From the NCBI RefSeq assembly GCF_025150745.1, contig NZ_CP102282.1, positions 310,001 to 374,000 on the forward strand: a stretch of 64,000 bases of DNA. The letters run 5' to 3'. Source of the DNA: Eubacterium ventriosum (lineage in GTDB: Bacteria; Bacillota; Clostridia; Lachnospirales; Lachnospiraceae). Made by a program: the position numbers and the translations under genes. The notes under the pieces were generated by a model. That model was not told the DNA's origin. It did not search any database and worked only from the letters and a program-made list of their open reading frames with translations. Each line of letters opens with the position of its first letter. Position 1 is the stretch's first letter. Shown piece by piece: positions 44,241 through 52,542 of the stretch.

Positions 44241-45356
44241 TTAGTATTCTGCTCTTTTCTTACGGAATAATACAAATGCTACAGCACCTGCTAAAACAAC
44301 CATAAGTGCATATGGTCCGTAACTTGAAGCAAAACCTGTTGCGGAACCGGTCCTGTCATTGGTAAATGCAACTTCCTGTGTCTGTAATGAAGTTCCAGCA
44401 TCAATGGTACCTGTTGCTGTTTTAATATTTCCACTTCCACCGGCCTTATTAGTACCATTCAATTTTGTCTCAAATGTTGTTTTATAGTCGTCTGCTTCTA
44501 GCTCTTTAATTGTATAGGTATCATTTTCAGTTAAACCATAAATTTTCACTGTATCTCCATGTTTCAGTTCAATTCTTGCAGCGGTACCTTTTTTAATTGC
44601 CGGTTGTCCTTCTAAATTATACCATTCGCCTTCTGCACCGTTAATTGTAATTTCAAAGATAAACTTTTTATCTCTTTCACCATAGTTACCAGTTACTGTC
44701 TTACTAATAACTAAATCGTTTACTGTTCCGTCTGGCTTTGGAACTGGGTTCTCTGTATCCGGCTTATTAACACCATATGTATTTACAAAAGCTCCACTCT
44801 TTACAAGTTGCCCATCTTCTTGGTACAAGACTAAAGATGCACTTGCAATATAAAAATTGGTTCCATCTGTAGCAACAGTAACATCTAAATATCTCTCTCC
44901 GACATCATATTTAATGCCTTCATAGGTCCCCTCTTTCTGCTTTACTTTATAACGGTAAGTTCCGATACCTTCCGTTGTAAATTTATCTGCAACTAAGGTA
45001 AATGTAAGTTTTTTACTAATAGATGTCTCAGTTAAATCTTCTGCTGCCGGTGCTAATTCAATTGTTCCTGGTTTTACAGCACCTGCTGGCGCATTTTTAA
45101 ACGGTGGCTTTAAATCCTTACCACCATTTGTTGCTTTTGCCTGTTCTGCTGTTAAATTAGTAACCTCAAATTCAAATGTTGTATTTGGAGCATATACATC
45201 TGCTCTCTTATACAAATTTACATCAAGTGAAGCGCTTGTTACAGGTTCTGCTGCATTCACTGTTTTCATAGTTCCCGGCAATAATGTAATTGCCATTGCC
45301 ACCGTCATAACACCTGCTGCTATGCGGCTAAAGATTTTTTTTTTTTTCAAATTCAT
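44241..45356 (-). CDS. Major pilin (FctA-like), non-canonical sorting signal
   Basis: About 371 residues: signal peptide (about 1-35, TVNAAEP), an N-terminal pilin isopeptide domain (about 45-195), a second beta domain of the pilin-B type (about 205-335; LVISKTVTGNYGERDKKFIF), and a terminal membrane helix with RKKRAEY. The expected (L/V)PXTG motif is replaced by GSATGFASSYGPYAL. ATG at 45356 has AAAGGA and a signal peptide right after it. A duplicated ribosome site and ATG at 45401 give an alternative in-frame start 15 codons earlier. An A13 tract spans codons 4-8. Confidence 0.85.
   Translation of the reverse strand: MNLKKKKIFSRIAAGVMTVAMAITLLPGTMKTVNAAEPVTSASLDVNLYKRADVYAPNTTFEFEVTNLTAEQAKATNGGKDLKPPFKNAPAGAVKPGTIELAPAAEDLTETSISKKLTFTLVADKFTTEGIGTYRYKVKQKEGTYEGIKYDVGERYLDVTVATDGTNFYIASASLVLYQEDGQLVKSGAFVNTYGVNKPDTENPVPKPDGTVNDLVISKTVTGNYGERDKKFIFEITINGAEGEWYNLEGQPAIKKGTAARIELKHGDTVKIYGLTENDTYTIKELEADDYKTTFETKLNGTNKAGGSGNIKTATGTIDAGTSLQTQEVAFTNDRTGSATGFASSYGPYALMVVLAGAVAFVLFRKKRAEY
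45335..45347 (-). repeat. A13 homopolymer in the major pilin signal-peptide codons
   Basis: Thirteen consecutive T on the plus strand (A on the coding strand) directly after MNL. Gain or loss of one base would shift the pilin out of frame, so it is a candidate slipped-strand switch. Confidence 0.7.
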
Positions 45357-45432
45357 AGTAAACATCCTTTCTTTTATTATTTTTTTGTTTTTCGAATTCA
45401 TAATAAACATCCTTTCTTTTATTATTTTTTTT
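45349..45432 (-). repeat. Tandem duplication of the pilin ribosome site and start
   Basis: Two copies of about 42 nt, each with AATAATAAAAGAAAGGATGT, TTA(C/T)T and an ATG followed by AAT TYG AAA, lie in tandem. The upstream copy encodes MNSKNKKIIKERMFT and runs in frame into the second start. Translation can begin at either. Confidence 0.8.
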
Positions 45433-45571
45433 ACATATTCTATAGGAAGTACCAAAATACTACCTTTATCACAGAGATACATATGGATTATATTTCTCTG
45501 TCAGATTCATTGATATTGTTTCTCCAATCTGCCCTCCGTAATACACAATAAATTACAAATCAGCGCTTCAA

Positions 45572-46279
45572 TTACAATTCATTTTTTCTTATAATTGTAA
45601 TCACTTTTCCCTTAATCTCTTCCATTTCTACTGCGCCGAAATATCGACTGTCCTTTGCTCCCTCACGGTAATCACACAAGATAAAATATTGATTTTCTCT
45701 GAGCGTAACCGGATATGATACATTATTATCATACATAGGTGTCGAATAATATATATCATTTTCTGCAAGCAACGAACCATTAACTTTTACTTCTGCTTCA
45801 TTGGTGATTTCTACCGTATCGCCATCTTTTGCAATGATTCTCCCAGTATACGAAACACCATCTTTTTCAAAAATCACCACATCTCTAATGCTAAAGTTAT
45901 TCTCCAAGCGATAGAAAAGCATCAAATCTCCTGCATTGATTTTCGGTGACATATCTTTATTTTTCATTGGTGTAATCCCAAAAATCACACCAAATATAAT
46001 ATACACCAATGCCGCCAGAAAAACCAGTCTTTCAAAGAATATGATAATTTCTTCTTTTTGAAACAGTTTCTTTCTTTTGTTTTTAATTACCTCTTCGGGA
46101 TCATCTATGTCCTCTGCCTCTTTGGCGGTTCCTTTGGCATCATAAACATTCTGATATTCTTCCTGCAATTCATCCAGCTTTCGCCAAACGTCTTTTTCAT
46201 CTATCCCCCCGAACATTTTTTTTCGGAACTTAAGATTTTTTAACAAGTTCGAAATATCCTTCATGTTCTTTGATGCCAT
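45572..46279 (-). CDS. SipA-like signal peptidase homolog, catalytic Lys missing
   Basis: 235 residues: a charged N-terminal extension of about 70 residues, one helix (about 78-100), then a type I signal peptidase fold with DMSPKINAGDLMLFYRLENN. The serine of the family dyad is present, but the lysine block YxKRxIGxxGD reads YTGRIIAKDGD, with Gly for Lys. Streptococcal SipA in FCT pilus loci likewise lacks the dyad and acts as a pilus assembly factor rather than a protease. Its position between adhesin and major pilin is the same. Confidence 0.82.
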   Translation of the reverse strand: MASKNMKDISNLLKNLKFRKKMFGGIDEKDVWRKLDELQEEYQNVYDAKGTAKEAEDIDDPEEVIKNKRKKLFQKEEIIIFFERLVFLAALVYIIFGVIFGITPMKNKDMSPKINAGDLMLFYRLENNFSIRDVVIFEKDGVSYTGRIIAKDGDTVEITNEAEVKVNGSLLAENDIYYSTPMYDNNVSYPVTLRENQYFILCDYREGAKDSRYFGAVEMEEIKGKVITIIRKNEL

Positions 46280-46320
46280 AAGATTCCCTTCCCGAAAATT
46301 ATTTTTTACAGTTATTCTCT

Positions 46321-49300
46321 TCAGCCTAACTTTCTAAATTTTCCTTTTTTTCCTGCCACAAAACAAGCTACTGCCAATAATGCACAACCAAGTAAAATGA
46401 TAAATGGCTTTGCTCTATTGTTCAAACCGGTAGGAGTCAGGTCACGTGTGTTGGTACATGTAGTCGATTTGTCCTCAGAAATTACTACTTTCTTAATTTC
46501 TGAATTCCACGTTGTAACATATCCTTCTGATGAATAATCATCTTCCGAAACGCTGGCAGTACAGCCATCCGGTACTACAAATTCAATGCTTTCATTATGT
46601 TTCAGACTGAAACTATATGTAGAACCATTTGACGTTACCTTTCTATCATTCGGGAAGGTGTCATCATTATAACTTACCGCCGCTTCACTCAATGTCAACG
46701 TGAATTTAAATGACTTATCCCGTTCACCAAATTTGCCTTCTACTTTCTTTGTAACTTTAATCGTACGTGTCGGCTTATAAATATTGGTGATTGTCGCTGA
46801 ATTTGACTGACTTCCTTTATAATTAATTCCGCTTGCACCAATTGAATACTCAAATTGTTGTTTTGCATTTACTGGCAAATTATTAATTGTTTCATTAATG
46901 CTGTCAGTAATCTGAACCAATGCATATCTATTGTTATCTTTACCATTGAATGTTCTGTCAACCTTTTCAACAACTGTATATCGGTCACCATCCTGTAAGC
47001 CTAACTCTGAAGCTTGAATCGTTCCACTTGCGAAAAGCCCTCCGGCATCATTCGCATTCACTTTTTCGATTTCTTTAAAATCACTCAGTGTTACTAATTT
47101 CTTCTGATTTCCATTTACTTTCGCTAATTCAACGGTCACCTTGTAATCCTTCGGAAGATTTTTTGCTTCCACACCCTGCACAATCTTTGTGACCGTTATA
47201 ATATTTTTTACATACACAAGAACTAATGTATCATGATTAAATTCTACAGTCATCTGCCCTTTATTATTATAATAGAAGTCCTTATCGTTCATTTTTGCAT
47301 TTGTTAAAGTATAGTCGGACAGATTGTAAGTTGTACCGTCTTTCTCAAAACTACTAGGAACAACTACCTTTCCACCAGGAACCGTTTTCCCCTCTATTGT
47401 ATGCTCTGTTACTGTGTTTAGATTGCCATTTACACCATATTCCTGAAGTTTATATGTTATGGAATAACTTTTCCTCATTTCAAAGGAAACATTATCCAAA
47501 AGGTTTCCTACGGTAAGGTTTCCACCATTGTTGATTTCACTATGTGTTTTTCCGCCACCCTCTGCAGAAACAAAGAAGAAACGTGTTAAATGATCCTTAT
47601 CTGTATTCGGTACTTTATACTGTCCTCTATGGCGTTCCCAATGCCCTGCTGCAACAGACTCACTACGAACTTTCCATACTCTTGCCACAATTCCACTCCC
47701 GAGATTGATTTCTGTTCCCTCATCATATTCTGATTTGGAATTCTTCAACTGATTATCATTATCCATTGTTTTCAGTTTTTTGATAAAGGTATCTGATATA
47801 CCATTGTTTGGATTCAACTGCTCTGAAGTCATATATTGCCTTGCATCTTTTGCCGCCATTGCCACGACATACATCGTATTTTGATTCCAACGTCCTGCAT
47901 GATCCAAATCCCAATAACACTCTGATGAAGGTGTTGTCAGAATATCTTGATACAACGCCCCGATATTCTCACAATTCAATTCAGCAAACTGATCACCATG
48001 GGTCCCATCTTTATACATTTCCTCATAAGTTACGGAAAACTGACCTTCCTGGTACTCTTTATTTACTTTCAGATTTCTACCATTAACAATTTCAATATCA
48101 TGACCAACCTTGGTACCGCCATTAATACTTTGCCAGCCTGGTCCTGTTGTTTTCCAATACAGCCCCGGATATCCATTCGGATATTGCTGTTCATCCCCAT
48201 TCGCGTTAAATGGGAACGACGCTCCTGATTTTCCCGGTGTGCACATAATCGGATTTTCAAAGTCACCATTCTGTACATTATTATAGTAGTTTACTCTATA
48301 TACCAATGACCAATCGTCTTTTCCATCTTCACTGACACGGTAATACATACCACCACCTGCATCACGAGAAACATCAAGTTTCTTTCCACCATTATACAAT
48401 ACCTGCATGTCATCTCTCTTCTCTGGTATATCCTGCCAGTCGTTTACGCCATCACTGCTTCTCTGCCATTTATATTTAATATTTTGGGGATCCTTCACAC
48501 CCAGACAACCATCCTCTTCAATAGTGTCTACAATGGAAAGGCTATGTGCTTTTGTAATGTTAATTTTAATTTTAATTTCAAATTTAGGATCTTTCTTACC
48601 AAGATCACTTACATTGTTTGTTGTACCATAAATCTGACATCCAATCCATGTGCTAACAGAATCTTTATTTCCCAAATCCTTAATTTTATACTGAACAGTG
48701 GCTGCTTTCTGCCCACAGAATTCTAAAACATCACTATTATAATCATTTGCCCCCCACTTGTTATTATTTTTAACAAGGTTTGCATCTTTCGAATTTCCAG
48801 ACCAACGTACTTTATCTTTCTCGTTATTTTCATCTTCTCCAAAATCAATATGTATATCTCTTGGATTAACGTAGAAATAGATGTAATTATTTTTGCCTGG
48901 TTCATAAACGACTTCATAAGTGTCATTTGTGGCTAATACATCTCCCTGCACCAAATCTGCATTTAATATTGTATAATCTTTTTCCGATCCATCCGCATAC
49001 TTCATATGAGCCGCTTTTTCCGTTTCGGTTTTATCATATAGTTTATCGACCAGATAAATTCCGTACTTTTTCCCTTGAACATCTTTCCAATATTCCTGTA
49101 AATTCGTTTCCTTACCCCATGCTTCAAACTCCCAGATAGATAGTCCCCATGAGCTATTAGCAGCTTTCGATGACTCTATCCGAATGTAAGATGCATTTTT
49201 TTCACTGTCCAGTTTAAAGCTATATCCAACTCTGGCACTGGAACTAAGATTGCCTGCTGACCCTGGATTTTTCCATCCGGTTACAGTCTTTATTGTCTCC

Positions 49301-51777
49301 CATGACTTTCCATCCTTCGATGTTTTAATTGTAAAGTCCTCCGGATACGCACGTTCAAATTTTAAGTCTACACTGTGTAACGCATATTCTTTTCCAAGGT
49401 TAATCTGATACCACTGCGCATCTCCACTGATAGATCCCCATCTGGAGTCATCTTTTCCGTCAATCGCCCATGCAACTTCATTCTCGTTACTTGAACTTGC
49501 TGTTGCTGTTTTATTTACTGCCACATCTTTCACATCTGCCGGCAGTTTATCGCCTTTTACAACAAACTCCCAAATAGACAATCCCCAACCTTTATTTTTA
49601 AGACTTGTCGCATTAATTCTGATATATCTTGCCTTTCCATGATAAGAAATATTAGAATTCCATTGGTATTTTGCATTCGGATCTGCATTCTCGGAAGGTG
49701 TCCAGCCCTTTACAGTTTCTGTAGTCGTCCATGATTTTCTGTCTCTGGAAACCTGAATTTCAAAATCCTTTGGATAGGCACGTTCAAACTTCAACATAAC
49801 CTGATTGATTTCATAAATCCCCTCAAGATCTATCTCAAACCAGTTTTCATTCTGATTTGCACGACCTCCCCATCTGGAATCATCATAACCATCTACCGCT
49901 TCTTCCGGAAAGTACCTTTTATAATTATCCTTATCATTGACATCATCACTACGGTTACCACTGGTTCTGACCGGCTTATCCAATGCGATATTGGACTTAT
50001 CTACCTGTCGTGTTAATTCGAAACAATCAATATTGATATACTCGTTATATTTATTGCCCGTTGTTTGGCGTCCGGCAATATATATTGTATTCTCACCTTT
50101 TGGCAATGTAATGTCCATCTCTACGGTCTTTACTACATTCCACTCTCCTGTAGACGGAGCGGAAAGTTGTTTCCATTCTCCCTTTCCTATCTTTACAAAT
50201 ATATCTCCATCATATTTGGTTCCATATTTAACAGCAAGCTTATATTTACCTGCATGCTGTGCATAAACATTATACCCCAGGTACTCATGTTCCTCACCTG
50301 TCAGAGTATTCCAAATAGTTGCATATTTATTTTCAGAATAAATGCCACCACCATCATCTTTTATTTTATACTGCTTATCGTCACTTTTGTTTCCGGATAC
50401 ATGATACTCTTCTGCTTCATGTATTCCTTCTGCTAAAGGAGAAGAAATATCAAAATAGTCTAAATTAATCTGCTGCCAGTAATCTCCTGTTCCTGCATAC
50501 CATATATTACTTGCACCTGTTATATCTATGGTATTTTCTCCACGTTTTAATTCAATAACAGTGCTAACCTCTCTTACATCATTCCAATCTGCCGTTTGGT
50601 TTGCTGTAACAGATTTCCATGATCCTCCATTCAATCTGACATCAATATTCGTAGGTTTGCTGCCATCACCTGCATTATTTCTATACGCATATCCTATGGT
50701 CAACAAATATTTTCCCGGTCTTTCAGCGTATAATTTCTGTGTCAGATAGGAACGAATATCCTTTCCTTCATCATCCAGAGGATAGGAATTTAAGTTGCCA
50801 ACATATCCACTTCCCGAAAACTTTTTATTCCAATCATTATCTGCATTGATATCAACTTTAGCCGGATTCTTTGCACCGCCTTGTGTATATGAATCAGCAT
50901 GTTCTGCTTCATGTCTGCCTTCTGCCGGCACTTCTATTGCCACAAGGTCAAAATAATCCAGATTGACCCACTGCCAATTATTGGTATCACCATACCACAC
51001 ATTGCGCGCACCTGTAACATCAATCTTATTATTACCCTTCTTTAAATTAATTTCTTTACTAACGACACTAACAGTATTCCAAGAATCTGTTAAAGGAACA
51101 CCATCTATATGAATCCACTCTCCATCGTTAACTCTGACGTCAATTTCTGTCGGCTTACTTTTATCATCGCCCATACCATTAATCCCAGCAGTATATCCGA
51201 TTTTGATTTCATATCTTCCAGCAGACGGACAATTTACATTTGTCGTAATGTAGGAAGGTTCATCATTCGGCCATGTATTCATGTCGGAAACCCAACCACT
51301 ATTCGAAAAATTTTCATTGCCACTGTTTTTCTTTGGTTCACTTCCTGAGCCGTGCACAGTATCGCAATTTTCTGCCTCAAATCTTCCCAGACCGCTTGGT
51401 TCCGGAAGAACTGCTCTAACAGCTTTTTTCAAAGGCGTATCCACAATTTTTTTCACAGGATTTTCAGCACGTCCCAATTCTGCTGTTACATCTTTGGTGC
51501 TTTCTTCCCACACTGTTGCATCTTCCTCTGCAAGGGTTGCATCTTCTTTTGCAGGCGTTGCATCTTCTTTTGCAGGCGTTACATCTTCTTTTGCAGGCGT
51601 TGCATCTTCTTTTGCAGGCGTTGCATCTTCTTTTGTATCAGTTGTCTCTTCAGAAATCGCAGTTGTTTCTTGAATTGTATCATCTGCCAATGTAGATAAT
51701 GACATATTGCTCATCCCCGACACGAAAACAACGAGTGCTAGCATAACTGCAAAACATTTCTTTATGCTCCTGCTCAT
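46321..51777 (-). CDS. Large pilus tip adhesin with carbohydrate-binding modules
   Basis: 1818 residues. Signal peptide (about 1-32) and a Pro/Lys/Glu-rich seven-residue repeat (about 48-92) precede three CBM6/35-like modules (about 131-283, 288-445, 450-592; each opens with an EAE motif and ends in NLDYFDL or NIDCFEL-like strands). Two discoidin domains follow (about 597-745, 750-890), then an unassigned region (about 895-1500) and pilin-type beta domains (about 1555-1770). The end is LTPTGLNNRAKPF, a helix and a basic tail. It heads the pilus operon and takes the place of Cpa/AP1, suggesting glycan-binding tip function (inference). Confidence 0.88.
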   Translation of the reverse strand: MSRSIKKCFAVMLALVVFVSGMSNMSLSTLADDTIQETTAISEETTDTKEDATPAKEDATPAKEDVTPAKEDATPAKEDATLAEEDATVWEESTKDVTAELGRAENPVKKIVDTPLKKAVRAVLPEPSGLGRFEAENCDTVHGSGSEPKKNSGNENFSNSGWVSDMNTWPNDEPSYITTNVNCPSAGRYEIKIGYTAGINGMGDDKSKPTEIDVRVNDGEWIHIDGVPLTDSWNTVSVVSKEINLKKGNNKIDVTGARNVWYGDTNNWQWVNLDYFDLVAIEVPAEGRHEAEHADSYTQGGAKNPAKVDINADNDWNKKFSGSGYVGNLNSYPLDDEGKDIRSYLTQKLYAERPGKYLLTIGYAYRNNAGDGSKPTNIDVRLNGGSWKSVTANQTADWNDVREVSTVIELKRGENTIDITGASNIWYAGTGDYWQQINLDYFDISSPLAEGIHEAEEYHVSGNKSDDKQYKIKDDGGGIYSENKYATIWNTLTGEEHEYLGYNVYAQHAGKYKLAVKYGTKYDGDIFVKIGKGEWKQLSAPSTGEWNVVKTVEMDITLPKGENTIYIAGRQTTGNKYNEYINIDCFELTRQVDKSNIALDKPVRTSGNRSDDVNDKDNYKRYFPEEAVDGYDDSRWGGRANQNENWFEIDLEGIYEINQVMLKFERAYPKDFEIQVSRDRKSWTTTETVKGWTPSENADPNAKYQWNSNISYHGKARYIRINATSLKNKGWGLSIWEFVVKGDKLPADVKDVAVNKTATASSSNENEVAWAIDGKDDSRWGSISGDAQWYQINLGKEYALHSVDLKFERAYPEDFTIKTSKDGKSWETIKTVTGWKNPGSAGNLSSSARVGYSFKLDSEKNASYIRIESSKAANSSWGLSIWEFEAWGKETNLQEYWKDVQGKKYGIYLVDKLYDKTETEKAAHMKYADGSEKDYTILNADLVQGDVLATNDTYEVVYEPGKNNYIYFYVNPRDIHIDFGEDENNEKDKVRWSGNSKDANLVKNNNKWGANDYNSDVLEFCGQKAATVQYKIKDLGNKDSVSTWIGCQIYGTTNNVSDLGKKDPKFEIKIKINITKAHSLSIVDTIEEDGCLGVKDPQNIKYKWQRSSDGVNDWQDIPEKRDDMQVLYNGGKKLDVSRDAGGGMYYRVSEDGKDDWSLVYRVNYYNNVQNGDFENPIMCTPGKSGASFPFNANGDEQQYPNGYPGLYWKTTGPGWQSINGGTKVGHDIEIVNGRNLKVNKEYQEGQFSVTYEEMYKDGTHGDQFAELNCENIGALYQDILTTPSSECYWDLDHAGRWNQNTMYVVAMAAKDARQYMTSEQLNPNNGISDTFIKKLKTMDNDNQLKNSKSEYDEGTEINLGSGIVARVWKVRSESVAAGHWERHRGQYKVPNTDKDHLTRFFFVSAEGGGKTHSEINNGGNLTVGNLLDNVSFEMRKSYSITYKLQEYGVNGNLNTVTEHTIEGKTVPGGKVVVPSSFEKDGTTYNLSDYTLTNAKMNDKDFYYNNKGQMTVEFNHDTLVLVYVKNIITVTKIVQGVEAKNLPKDYKVTVELAKVNGNQKKLVTLSDFKEIEKVNANDAGGLFASGTIQASELGLQDGDRYTVVEKVDRTFNGKDNNRYALVQITDSINETINNLPVNAKQQFEYSIGASGINYKGSQSNSATITNIYKPTRTIKVTKKVEGKFGERDKSFKFTLTLSEAAVSYNDDTFPNDRKVTSNGSTYSFSLKHNESIEFVVPDGCTASVSEDDYSSEGYVTTWNSEIKKVVISEDKSTTCTNTRDLTPTGLNNRAKPFIILLGCALLAVACFVAGKKGKFRKLG
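51518..51635 (-). repeat. 21-bp tandem repeats in the adhesin gene
   Basis: About five copies of GCATCTTCTTTTGCAGGCGT plus one base (plus strand), encoding the ATPAKED heptad. Copies are almost identical, so the copy number may vary among strains. They form a stalk next to the signal peptide. Confidence 0.8.
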
Positions 51778-51849
51778 ATCTTATTCCCCTTTCTTTTTAT
51801 ATCGTTAACCAAAAGCACCATTTATCATTTTATCTGTGTTATAGTTTCT

Positions 51850-51907
51850 GTATTATACTATTTTATAATTCCGTCCAATGGTATAATTGCATGTTTGTAT
51901 TATACTA
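51850..51907 (-). promoter_or_regulatory. Pilus operon promoter region; 51778-52042 gap
   Basis: TGTATTATACTA occurs at 51850 and again at 51896, giving two TATAAT -10 boxes on the minus strand 46 nt apart, with TTGGAC as a weak -35 for the nearer one. AAGGGG precedes the adhesin ATG. I see no gene in this part of the gap. Confidence 0.45.
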
Positions 51908-52042
51908 CGTTTTCTCTTGAAGTTCAATTATCTATTGCTTTATCCATCTTTTTCTAGACACATAAAATATCCTGCCCATACAACACCTTCTTCGCAAAGT
52001 TTACTAATGTGCTTTTCAATAAATTCGATGACTGGATATACG

Positions 52043-52129
52043 TTATATTTTGGATTGTGAAGAAATCCTAAAGGGATGATTTTTAAAAGGTTTCAATTGT
52101 GTCAGATTAACATTCTTAATTTCTTCCAT
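52043..52129 (-). pseudogene. ParB/Spo0J N-terminal remnant
   Basis: 28 codons begin MEEIKNVNLTQLKPFKNHPF and stop soon after. The LKPFKNHPF block is typical of ParB-like proteins of clostridial mobile elements. AAAGGAG lies upstream. Beyond a frameshift the DNA carries a different broken frame (NPKYNVYPVIEFIEKH) that I cannot name. Confidence 0.55.
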
Positions 52130-52154
52130 TTTCAAATGCTCCTTTCAAAAAAAT

Positions 52155-52194
52155 AAGGATTGCTCATTTTCATTGCTGAAAACGAGTAATCCTT
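52155..52194 (-). terminator. Terminator after the small Cys-rich gene
   Basis: AAGGATTGCTCATTTTCA pairs with TGAAAACGAGTAATCCTT with mismatches, then TTTTTTT on the minus strand. It ends the recombinase island's transcript. Confidence 0.8.
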
Positions 52195-52247
52195 TGTCTT
52201 AATTACTACGAAGTAAATATTTGTTTTTTCTTTAATTGTGAACGTTA

Positions 52248-52514
52248 CTACCGTGTGTTCCCAATCACCACATCTAATACTACAGAAACGTCAACTCCAT
52301 TGGAAAGTGTCTTTTTTCTCCTATTTGAGCCATTTTTATCAAACCTAAAAAAGCTCTCAAAGTGCCTAAAATCAAGGATTCTTACATATCGACCCGATGT
52401 AGTGCAACCACGCACTCTACATGTGTGGTCCCCAAGTAAAGAACACATATTAGTAGGGGCGTCACAGGATAAAGAACAAACATTTTTTACTTCTAGTTCT
52501 TCCAGATTACTCAT
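52248..52514 (-). CDS. Small Cys-rich protein of unknown function
   Basis: 88 residues with an acidic head (MSNLEELEV), a Cys-rich stretch (VCSLSCDAPTNMCSLLGDH then TCRVRGC) and a basic C-terminal half. AGGAGG lies 7 nt before ATG and a terminator follows, so it looks expressed with the recombinase 28 nt upstream. The head plus Cys/Ser/Thr-rich segment loosely resembles peptide precursors, but no modification enzyme is nearby. No family recognised. Confidence 0.45.
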   Translation of the reverse strand: MSNLEELEVKNVCSLSCDAPTNMCSLLGDHTCRVRGCTTSGRYVRILDFRHFESFFRFDKNGSNRRKKTLSNGVDVSVVLDVVIGNTR

Positions 52515-52542
52515 ATCCAGTCCTCCTAGTTAAATGTTTATT

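Noticed and set aside
51518-51635. CRISPR-like appearance of 21-bp repeats
   Set aside because: Repeats are contiguous without spacers and encode a heptad in the adhesin.
52257-52460. tmRNA-like or tRNA-like segment near the Cys-rich gene
   Set aside because: No tRNA-like ends, CCA or ALAA tag could be found on either strand.
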